14,025 bases of DNA, from NCBI GenBank assembly GCA_029820875.1, contig JALGUK010000016.1:1-14025 (forward strand). The letters run 5' to 3'. The notes beneath the pieces were generated by a model. It did no database searches. It had not been told where the DNA came from and worked only from the letters and a program-made list of their open reading frames with translations. The stretch's first letter is position 1, and the number at the start of each line of letters is the position of its first letter. Shown here in pieces: positions 8,407 through 14,025 of this stretch. The DNA is from Candidatus Zipacnadia bacterium (GTDB taxonomy: Bacteria; Armatimonadota; UBA5377; JALGUK01). A program made the translations under genes and the position numbers.

Positions 8407-10038
8407 CTACATGCCCATTCCGTAGTCTCCTGCGCCGGGTGGCATCGGCGGGGTCTTCTCCTCCTCTGGAATCTCCGCCACAAGGGCTTCTGTTGTCAGC
8501 ACCATCGCGCCGATGCTGCAAGCGTTCTCGACGGCGGAGCGGCATACCTTGGCCGGGTCGACTATACCTCGTTCCATGAGGTCTGCGTATTCCTCGGCAA
8601 GAGCGTCAAAGCCCCGCTTCTTGCTCCGTGACTTGGTAACCTCCTGCACAACCACGGAGCCCTCCCAACCGGCGTTTTGGGCAATCCAGCGCAGCGGCTC
8701 CTCCAGGGCACGCTTGACGATTTGGATGCCAACGGCCTCGTCGCCGTCAGCCTCGATACCATCGAGTTCGTCCGCGGCCACAAGCAGCGTCCGTCCGCCG
8801 CCGGGCACGATGCCCTCTTCAATGGCGGCTCGAGTGGCCGAAAGCGCGTCTTCGAAGCGATGCTTCTTCTCTTTCAGCTCGGTCTCCGTCGCGGCACCAA
8901 CCTTGATAACCGCCACACCGCCGGCGAGCTTGGCGAGCCGCTCCTGGAGCTTTTCGCGGTCGTAATCGGAGTCAGTCTCTTCAATCTGGGTCCGAATCTG
9001 AGCGATGCGACCCGCAATCGCCTCCTTGGAGCCGGCTCCCTCCACGATTGTGGTGTCGTCCTTGGTAACAGTCACTCGGTTGGCGCGGCCCAGCTCACTC
9101 AGCTCGACATTCTCGAGCTTGATGCCGAGGTCCTCCGAGATGAACGTGCCGCCGGTCAGTGTCGCGATGTCGCCAAGCATAGCCTTCCGGCGGTCGCCGA
9201 AGCCCGGAGCCTTCACGGCACAAGTACTGACGATGCCGCGAATCTTGTTGACGACCAGGGTCGCGAGGGCCTCACCTTCCACATCCTCAGCGATAATTAA
9301 AAGCGGCTTGCCCACCTTCGCCACTTTTTCGAGCAGAGGCACGATGTCTGTGACCGCGCTGATCTTCTTTTCGAAGATGAGGATATAGGGCTCCTCCAGG
9401 ACAGCCTCCATCGCCTCGGCATTGGTGACGAAGTACGGGGAGATATAGCCCTTGTCGAACTGCATTCCCTCGACGACCTCAACCGAGGTCTCCAGGCTCT
9501 TGGACTCCTCGACCGTGATGACCCCGTCCTTGCCGACCTTCTCCATTGCATCAGCTATCAACTCGCCGATAGCGGCATCATTGCCGGCGATGGACGCGAC
9601 GTTTGCTATCGCATCGCGGTCCTTCACCTCGATGGCATTCTTGCGGATTGCCTCGACGGCCACCTCACACGCTTTGTCGATACCCTTTTTGACAATCATC
9701 GGATTTGCGCCAGCGGCAACGTTCTTCAGACCCGTTTTAACGATGGACTGGGCGAGAACGGTTGCCGTCGTGGTCCCGTCGCCAGCCACATCATTGGTCT
9801 TGCTGGCGACCTCCCTGAGCAGCTGAGCGCCCATATTCTCGTAGGGCTCCTCCAACTCTATCTCCTTGGCGACAGTGACGCCGTCTTTGGTGATCGTCGG
9901 AGAGCCCCACTTTTTGTCCAGCACGACATTGCGTCCCTTCGGACCGAGCGTCACGCGGACAGCATCAGCGACTGCGTCCACGCCTCGCTCAAGAGCCCTG
10001 CGTGCTTCTGCTTCGTAAGCGATTTGCTTAGCTGGCAT
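8407..10038 (-). CDS. groEL: Chaperonin GroEL (Hsp60)
   Basis: GroEL forms the double-ring chamber that folds cytosolic proteins with ATP and GroES. The 543-residue product has the complete family pattern: [16 protein letters not shown] at residues 30-45, the nucleotide motif GDGTTT at 86-91 with Asp87, the [13 protein letters not shown] segment, the apical domain with [19 protein letters not shown], and [21 protein letters not shown] containing the Asp needed for ATP hydrolysis. The C terminus is [14 protein letters not shown], a short form of the usual Gly-Gly-Met tail. Start ATG 10038 has a GGGAGGG ribosome site ten bases upstream. It follows groES by 71 bases in one operon controlled from the CIRCE promoter at 10474-10543. 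Only one copy is seen here. Confidence 0.98.
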   Translation of the reverse strand: MPAKQIAYEAEARRALERGVDAVADAVRVTLGPKGRNVVLDKKWGSPTITKDGVTVAKEIELEEPYENMGAQLLREVASKTNDVAGDGTTTATVLAQSIVKTGLKNVAAGANPMIVKKGIDKACEVAVEAIRKNAIEVKDRDAIANVASIAGNDAAIGELIADAMEKVGKDGVITVEESKSLETSVEVVEGMQFDKGYISPYFVTNAEAMEAVLEEPYILIFEKKISAVTDIVPLLEKVAKVGKPLLIIAEDVEGEALATLVVNKIRGIVSTCAVKAPGFGDRRKAMLGDIATLTGGTFISEDLGIKLENVELSELGRANRVTVTKDDTTIVEGAGSKEAIAGRIAQIRTQIEETDSDYDREKLQERLAKLAGGVAVIKVGAATETELKEKKHRFEDALSATRAAIEEGIVPGGGRTLLVAADELDGIEADGDEAVGIQIVKRALEEPLRWIAQNAGWEGSVVVQEVTKSRSKKRGFDALAEEYADLMERGIVDPAKVCRSAVENACSIGAMVLTTEALVAEIPEEEKTPPMPPGAGDYGMGM

Positions 10039-10109
10039 TTAGGCATTTCCCTCCCTTTGCAAGGTTCCAATCATAGCTTACACATGGTCCCTCTGCGGCG
10101 TAGAGCCGT

Positions 10110-10418
10110 TCACTTCTTTTTCTTCTTGCCGGAGTCTTCCTTGATGGCCAGGATGGAGTCCTCGTCAATGATGAGCATGTCCTCACCGTTGATGCGGACT
10201 TCGGTGCCGCTGTATTCGGGGTAGATGATAATGTCACCCTTCTTCACGGTCATCGGCGCAAGCTCGCCATTGTCAAGCACCCGTCCAGGTCCCACTGCCA
10301 GGACCTCCGCCTCCTGCGGCTTCTTCTTCGCTGAATCCGGAAGAACGATACCGCCGCTGGTCTGCTCATCCTCTGACAGAGGACGCACAAGCACTCGATT
10401 ACTCAGGGGTTGAATCAA
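10110..10418 (-). CDS. groES: Co-chaperonin GroES (Hsp10), TTG start
   Basis: GroES is the seven-subunit lid of the GroEL chamber. The 102-residue product begins MIQPLSNRVLVRPL, and its mobile loop (about residues 16-32) carries the GroEL-binding GGIVL tripeptide region. VGPG and the KKGDIIIYPEYSGTEV block are typical. The start is TTG at 10418: an in-frame stop (TGA) lies only three codons upstream and no ATG fits, so TTG is forced; GGTGA six bases upstream can serve as ribosome site. The C terminus is odd: after EDSG it ends in five Lys residues (98-102), where most GroES proteins end at or near the homologous hydrophobic strand. First gene of the groESL operon; HrcA control is expected. 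Confidence 0.97.
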   Translation of the reverse strand: MIQPLSNRVLVRPLSEDEQTSGGIVLPDSAKKKPQEAEVLAVGPGRVLDNGELAPMTVKKGDIIIYPEYSGTEVRINGEDMLIIDEDSILAIKEDSGKKKKK

Positions 10419-10447
10419 AGTCCTTCACCACCCTTTTATTTGAACTT

Positions 10448-10472
10448 GCCCAGTGTTTATGCATGCCTGGGC
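10448..10472 (-). promoter_or_regulatory. Second hairpin in the groES 5' leader
   Basis: GCCCAG (10448-10453) and CTGGGC (10467-10472) form a perfect six-pair stem around a 13-base loop that includes the palindrome GCATGC. It lies directly between the CIRCE hairpin and the groES ribosome site. It could stabilise the mRNA or affect initiation at the TTG codon; no data distinguish these. Confidence 0.4.
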
Positions 10473-10473
10473 G

Positions 10474-10510
10474 ACGAATTAGCACTCTCGACAGGAGAGT
10501 GCTAATTCGT
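10474..10510 (-). promoter_or_regulatory. CIRCE operator (HrcA binding site), extended palindrome
   Basis: The core is a perfect match to the CIRCE consensus: TTAGCACTC (10479-10487), nine bases, GAGTGCTAA (10497-10505). Complementarity extends well past the core, giving two perfect 16-base arms (10474-10489 and 10495-10510) around GACAG. It lies at the presumed transcription start of groESL, where bound HrcA would block transcription and the hairpin would also be in the mRNA leader. hrcA itself is not in this window. Confidence 0.96.
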
Positions 10511-10515
10511 TCTAT

Positions 10516-10543
10516 ATTATACAAGTGCGTGCGTTTTTGTCAA
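10516..10543 (-). promoter_or_regulatory. groESL sigma-70-type promoter
   Basis: On the minus strand a perfect -35 TTGACA (10543-10538) and a perfect -10 TATAAT (10521-10516) are separated by 16 bases. Transcription should begin near 10509, at the edge of the CIRCE repeat. A consensus vegetative promoter with operator overlap fits repression-type heat-shock control rather than a dedicated heat-shock sigma factor. Confidence 0.9.
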
Positions 10544-10573
10544 CACTTTTGCCGGGATTTGCAAGCGATTATA

Positions 10574-11419
10574 TCAGGGGCAAAGCAATACGGGGTAACG
10601 TGTGGCAGTCAGGACACCACCAGACACATCGCCGACAAGCCGACCCCAGAATGACCAACTGTCGAATCCGCCTACAACTATCATCTGGCATTCCCGCTCC
10701 GCGCATAATACCGGCGCTACGTTCCCGAGAGTACCTCTTCGGTAAAGAAACTCGGTATCGAGGCGATAGGCCCGCAAGTACTCCTCGGCTCCCGTCAATG
10801 CCCGCCTCGCCTTGAGCTTGTCCATACCGACCGACACGACCAGCAGGCCGGCATCCAAGTATGTTGCAACCTCCGCTGCTACCCGCAAAGCAGCTCGTCC
10901 CTTCCTCGACTGCGCATAGGCAACCAAAAGTCTTGCTGGCTCGATGAATGTATGCGTCGCCACGAGCAGCGGGCGCTCAGTGCGAGCCATCACGCGGCGG
11001 GCGACTGACCCGACTCCCGTCCCCGGGCCGTCCCTCCCCTCGCCATGCCGACCAACGGTTACGATATCAGCGACACGGGCACGCTCCAGAATCCGAGTTG
11101 CAGGCTCGCCTGCCAGGGTTGACACGGTCCAGCCCACGTTGGCGGCCCGGCAGATATCCACCATGCGGGAGAGCATTCTCTCGGGACGCTCGATGCCCGC
11201 ATCCGGCGGCGCAAGCTCCTCCGGGGCTTCCGGGGGCTGCTCAACGTTGAGAGCGGGCTCGCCTGTAAGAAGCTCGTCATCCTCTGCGGACGCTGCAGCG
11301 GCGACAACATGCAGCAGTTCGATTCTGCCTCCGCAACGCGCGGCGAGGTGGGCCGCGTGACGCACCCCACTCTCACTGTGCCGCGAGCCGTCCACGCAGC
11401 AAAGAAAATTGCGCAGCAA
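10574..11419 (-). CDS. Tandem-domain universal stress protein (UspA family)
   Basis: The 281-residue cytoplasmic protein contains two UspA-like domains. Domain 1 starts FLCCVDGSRHSESGVRHAAHLA and ends with the nucleotide-binding-type motif GRHG-x10-GS (residues 123-138) then PLLVA; the spacing is one residue longer than the usual G-x2-G-x9-G(S/T). Between strand 2 and helix 2 is a Pro/Glu/Ala-rich insert (about residues 44-80). Domain 2 (about 163-281) keeps the fold pattern (LLVAYAQSRKGRAALRVAAEVA, MIVVGGFDSWSFWGRLVGDVS, PVLLCP) but its Gly motif is degenerate, so it may not bind ATP. The start is TTG 11419: an in-frame TAA immediately precedes it, and GGGTGA lies six bases upstream. The stop is 30 bases before the groE -35 box, with no clear terminator between. 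Specific role unknown. Confidence 0.85.
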   Translation of the reverse strand: MLRNFLCCVDGSRHSESGVRHAAHLAARCGGRIELLHVVAAAASAEDDELLTGEPALNVEQPPEAPEELAPPDAGIERPERMLSRMVDICRAANVGWTVSTLAGEPATRILERARVADIVTVGRHGEGRDGPGTGVGSVARRVMARTERPLLVATHTFIEPARLLVAYAQSRKGRAALRVAAEVATYLDAGLLVVSVGMDKLKARRALTGAEEYLRAYRLDTEFLYRRGTLGNVAPVLCAERECQMIVVGGFDSWSFWGRLVGDVSGGVLTATRYPVLLCP

Positions 11420-11478
11420 TTACAGTCACCCTTTTAGCTATGCAATAAGCAGCTCAACTTCGGGACAGAGTATAAGCA

Positions 11479-11512
11479 GCGGTCGAGAGGGCCTGCTGCC
11501 GCTCTCGACCGC
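11479..11512 (-). terminator. Hairpin terminator after the exported beta-barrel-like gene
   Basis: Perfect 11-bp inverted repeat GCGGTCGAGAG (11479-11489) and CTCTCGACCGC (11502-11512) with a 12-base interior that can pair further (GGC/GCC). In the minus direction it is 31 bases past the 11544 stop and is followed by GCTTATACT, a poor T run. In the plus direction CAGTTTT follows. It likely separates the exported-protein gene from the usp gene. Confidence 0.6.
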
Positions 11513-11543
11513 CTCAGTTTTCGCTGCCAATGCCACAAGACGC

Positions 11544-12203
11544 TCAGAACGTGCCAGTATATGCCCCACCGAATGCCAATGTATCCATGTTCTGGAAAAA
11601 CACATCGGCAGTGAAATCTTTAGTGAAGTGGAAGCGGCCACCGGCGTTGAAATCGCTGTTGACCCACTCCCCTATCAGGTCCAGCTTGTCGCCGACGGAA
11701 ACCTCAGCCCCGAAGAAGAAGCCGTCAATGAACCCGCCCCCGAAGCCGGCGTGGGCGCGATACAGCACGGCGTTCTTACCCTTAGCGGTTCCGAGCGGAC
11801 GCGTTGTTTCCTGTGATGCAACTATGTAAACCGTGGAGTCCAACTCGTCCGTCGGGTCGAAGATACCAGCAGCCACGGCCGGCTTGTCATTGCCTCCGGG
11901 TTTGAGAACGACCTTCGCGTGCAAAACTGTCCTCTCCTGAACCGGCGGACCAGGCTGGAACTTCACGAAGCCTGCCTCGACGTTGTTACGGGTCCCGACC
12001 GTAATGGACCAGTACTCCAGGTCGAAATCCTCCTTGTCCATCGTTGCCATTTCAACCGAAAAACTACTCGGCGGCAGGACATCCGCCGTCGGCGCAATGA
12101 ACAACCCCGAGTACCCATACATGGTCGGCGTTGCCAACGCCGGGAGACTTCCAAGAACGACTACCAACCCCACACAGACGATGAACGCAGCAAAATCACG
12201 CAT
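11544..12203 (-). CDS. Exported outer-membrane beta-barrel-like protein, function unknown
   Basis: The 219-residue product has a convincing signal peptide: a short N-region with Arg2, a hydrophobic core, and an ALA cleavage site after residue 24 (no lipobox). The mature protein starts TPTMYGYSGLFIAPTADVLP; a G-x-S/T-G-L then P-T-A pattern is reminiscent of YjbH-like and related envelope barrel proteins. The rest shows alternating, glycine-rich strand patterns (RNNVEAGFVKF, GGGFIDGFFFGAEVSVGD, LIGEWVNSDFNAGGRFHF) and the last residue is Phe, as expected for a BAM-recognised barrel. The size would suit roughly 8-10 strands. Start ATG 12203 has a G-rich ribosome site seven bases upstream. Single-gene unit, flanked by a hairpin. 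An outer-membrane location is inferred; a specific function cannot be assigned. Confidence 0.65.
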   Translation of the reverse strand: MRDFAAFIVCVGLVVVLGSLPALATPTMYGYSGLFIAPTADVLPPSSFSVEMATMDKEDFDLEYWSITVGTRNNVEAGFVKFQPGPPVQERTVLHAKVVLKPGGNDKPAVAAGIFDPTDELDSTVYIVASQETTRPLGTAKGKNAVLYRAHAGFGGGFIDGFFFGAEVSVGDKLDLIGEWVNSDFNAGGRFHFTKDFTADVFFQNMDTLAFGGAYTGTF

Positions 12204-12225
12204 AGGCGTGCCCCCCTAGGGTAGA

Positions 12226-12254
12226 ATTAGACGTGGACGGAAATTTGAACACAA
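12226..12254 (-). promoter_or_regulatory. Possible promoter of the exported-protein gene
   Basis: On the minus strand TCTAAT (12231-12226) is a good -10 and TTGTGT (12254-12249) a weak -35, spaced 17 bases apart. The predicted start would leave a short leader of about 15 bases containing the ribosome site. The -35 matches only three of six positions, so this is tentative. Confidence 0.35.
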
Positions 12255-12451
12255 ATTACTACAGCTTCACTCGCATGCCCGCAGCGGTCTCTGCCATGTT
12301 CCTTTAACCGCTTATCATAATAACCTTTCTACGTGCAAACGGCTATTCCTTCAACCCGTGAGGATTCAACGACATTCTGTTCTTTCAAGGATTCTCCAAT
12401 TCCTGCGACGAACCTCTTTGTGCGCCAAACTTTGTGACACGGTATCGCGGA

Positions 12452-12462
12452 GGAGGTACTCC
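12452..12462 (+). promoter_or_regulatory. Ribosome binding site inside a mini-hairpin
   Basis: GGAGGAGGT (12449-12457) is an excellent Shine-Dalgarno sequence and decides the ATG at 12464. Its 3' half can fold as GGAG-GTA-CTCC (12452-12462), which would partly hide the site. The four-pair stem is weak, so any effect would be modest. Confidence 0.45.
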
Positions 12463-12463
12463 C

Positions 12464-14025
12464 ATGTTACCCGTTTCTGCCGTAACCCTCGTTCTTTGGA
12501 CCAGTCTTACCGCTGTGCCGACCGCTCCCACGCTGTGGACGGCGCCCCCGACAAGCCGCATCATGCCCAGGACCCCGCCCTCAGACTGGTCGGCGGAGCT
12601 TGCGGCCGCTCAGAATGAATGGGAGGCGTTCCAGATTGTATTGACGGCGGGCGAGGAGGCCGTCAACGATGTTCATGCCCGGTTTGATACTCAGTGGAGA
12701 CCCACGGATGGAGGCCGTCTATTCCCGGCGGAGCAGGTATTTCTATACCGAGAGCATTTCATCCACATCAAGACCCCCAGCCCGCGCTCAGACGCCAAGC
12801 CGGGCTGGTATCCCGACGCACTCATTCCGATGGACCTCAAAAGAACCGGCTATCCGCTTCTGCCGTCGGCCAAGTACCGGGGGCAGGGCTTTTCGGTGCC
12901 CAAAGGGCAGAACCAGCCGATTTGGGTGGACCTGTACGTACCGAAGGGCATGAGCGCCGGCACCTACGAGGGTGCAATCCTCGTCGAGGGCAGGCTGGCA
13001 CAGGGGAAGCCATTTCGCAAGAGGGCGCGTTTCAAGCTGCGGGTCCGTCGCTTCGCGCTTCCGGACCGGCCTACTTGCAAGTCGTCCTTCGGCGGGCTTG
13101 GGCGGGCCGCGAAGTGGCACGAAGTCGCCGAGGGCGAGGAGACGACTGTCCTGATTCGGCGCTACGAGGAGGCCTTGATTGCCCACAAGGTCATGCCGAC
13201 CGATTTCGCCGAGGCGTTGCCCCGGGCAAACCCTGACGGGAGCATTGACGCCACCGAGTCCCACCCTATCCTCAAGCACTACATCAATGACCTGCACATC
13301 AACTGTTTCGCCCTCAACGCCTTCCCCTATGGCGCTCTGTCGGACGCAAACCGCGAGCTGACAAAGACGTATCTGAGAAACCTATATGCCTACCTGGTCG
13401 AGAACGGGTGGGAGGACTTGCAGTATATCTACGTCTTCGACGAGCCTAACGATGCTAATGCCTACGAGAAGGTACGCCGGCGGGCGGCGCTGATTCACGA
13501 GGCAAACCCGAACCTCAAGGTGATGTGCACGGAACAGACCATCCCGCAGAATCCGGACTGGGGCGACCTCTTCGGCGCAGTGGACATCTGGTGCCCGCTG
13601 TGGCCGCTGCACGACCCCAAGACCGCCGCTGAGCGGCTCGCAGCAGGGGAGGAACTTTGGTCCTACACAGCCCTGTGCCAGGGGGAGAAGCCCACGCCGT
13701 GGTGGCAGACGGACTTCCCACTTCTCAACTATCGCATCCCACTGTGGATGAGCTGGCGCAGTCGGATGACAGGGCTGCTGTACTGGGCCACCGTGTACTG
13801 GGACGTGGACGACCCCTGGCGCGATCCGGCGACATGCTATAAGAAGTACAATGGCGAAGGTTCCCTCTTCTACCCTGGGAAGGATGCGGGTATCCAGGGG
13901 CCAGTGGCCTCTATGCGGCTGAAGATGGTTCGCGAGGGGATGGAGGACTACGAATACCTGCACATGCTGACCAAGCTCAGAGGGCGTGAGTTCGTGGACA
14001 GATTCGTCTCAGAGGTGTGCAAGGA
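12464..14025 (+). CDS. DUF4091-type glycoside-hydrolase-like protein (3' end outside window)
   Basis: The frame is open for 520 codons from ATG 12464 to the window edge. The N terminus is hydrophobic (LPVSAVTLVLWTSLTAVPTA) but lacks a positive charge, so export is likely yet not certain. About residues 25-205 look like a beta-sandwich (AAQNEWEAFQIVLTAG; QPIWVDLYVPKGMSAGTYEG). A TIM-barrel-like region follows, with YIYVFDEPND containing Asp326-Glu327-Pro. The end shows the hallmark of DUF4091 proteins: GEGSLFYPG from residue 464, then GPVASMRLKMVREGMEDYEYL. Proteins of this type are common in Armatimonadota and Planctomycetes and are thought to act on polysaccharides; I know of no established substrate. 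The gene is divergent from 11544-12203. The family is confident; catalytic activity is inferred. Confidence 0.85.
   Translation, partial: MLPVSAVTLVLWTSLTAVPTAPTLWTAPPTSRIMPRTPPSDWSAELAAAQNEWEAFQIVLTAGEEAVNDVHARFDTQWRPTDGGRLFPAEQVFLYREHFIHIKTPSPRSDAKPGWYPDALIPMDLKRTGYPLLPSAKYRGQGFSVPKGQNQPIWVDLYVPKGMSAGTYEGAILVEGRLAQGKPFRKRARFKLRVRRFALPDRPTCKSSFGGLGRAAKWHEVAEGEETTVLIRRYEEALIAHKVMPTDFAEALPRANPDGSIDATESHPILKHYINDLHINCFALNAFPYGALSDANRELTKTYLRNLYAYLVENGWEDLQYIYVFDEPNDANAYEKVRRRAALIHEANPNLKVMCTEQTIPQNPDWGDLFGAVDIWCPLWPLHDPKTAAERLAAGEELWSYTALCQGEKPTPWWQTDFPLLNYRIPLWMSWRSRMTGLLYWATVYWDVDDPWRDPATCYKKYNGEGSLFYPGKDAGIQGPVASMRLKMVREGMEDYEYLHMLTKLRGREFVDRFVSEVCK

Noticed and set aside
8677..9300. Plus-strand 207-codon frame inside groEL
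   Set aside because: It is antisense to a fully conserved GroEL and the product has no recognisable pattern.
10088..10109. Small hairpin in the groES-groEL spacer (CTCT/AGAG)
   Set aside because: In the transcribed strand it has a mismatch and only short paired parts, so it is too weak to call.
11469..11474. TATACT as a minus-strand -10 box for usp
   Set aside because: It sits in the tail of the upstream terminator and no -35 is found at normal spacing.
12694..13236. Plus-strand 180-codon frame overlapping the DUF4091-type gene
   Set aside because: It is in another frame of a gene with clear family motifs and strong start; composition is Arg/Gly-rich as in typical shadows.
13382..13963. 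Minus-strand 193-codon frame at the right end
   Set aside because: It is antisense to the conserved DUF4091-type region and lacks a ribosome site or known motifs.

Overview
This window is an ordinary bacterial housekeeping segment with recognisable genes along most of its length. Gene content points to a diderm (two-membrane) bacterium outside the Proteobacteria. The order atpC, murA, mreB/mbl-like recalls the Bacillus/Clostridium arrangement. The groE operon carries an HrcA/CIRCE operator. A secreted beta-barrel-like protein ending in Phe suggests an outer membrane. The right edge holds a DUF4091-type carbohydrate-active protein of a kind common in Armatimonadota and Planctomycetes. Armatimonadota is my best guess, but this is inference. 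Base composition looks moderately GC-rich and even; I see no mobile elements, CRISPR, tRNA or rRNA.

Layout. Positions 1-5672 (+) are the 3' part of an F1Fo ATP synthase operon in the classical order: atpE (3' end only), atpF, atpH, atpA, atpG, atpD, atpC. A rho-independent terminator (5718-5746) closes it. A probable extended -10 promoter (5775-5783) then opens a roughly 200-nt structured leader for murA (true start 5994), and murA overlaps mreB by 13 bases. A strong hairpin (8344-8372) sits between mreB and the convergent groE operon. On the minus strand are groES (TTG start) and groEL, driven by a near-ideal promoter with a perfect CIRCE operator at the presumed transcription start. Upstream of groE, also on the minus strand, lie a two-domain universal stress protein (TTG start), a hairpin terminator, and a 219-residue exported protein. 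A divergent 260-base spacer separates the exported protein from the DUF4091-type gene (12464 to the window edge), which is the largest reading frame open at the right end.

Functional sense. The left half couples energy conservation (ATP synthase) to envelope growth: MurA makes the first committed peptidoglycan precursor and MreB/Mbl organises wall synthesis. The middle is a stress block: HrcA-controlled chaperonin preceded by a Usp gene on the same strand with no obvious terminator between them. The right end is cell-surface and polysaccharide related.

I did not find a convincing undescribed system. The items most worth a second look are a small hairpin-bearing repeat shared by two ATP-operon spacers, the folded murA leader with an orphan Shine-Dalgarno sequence, an unusually long perfect CIRCE palindrome followed by a second leader hairpin, and a poly-lysine tail on GroES.
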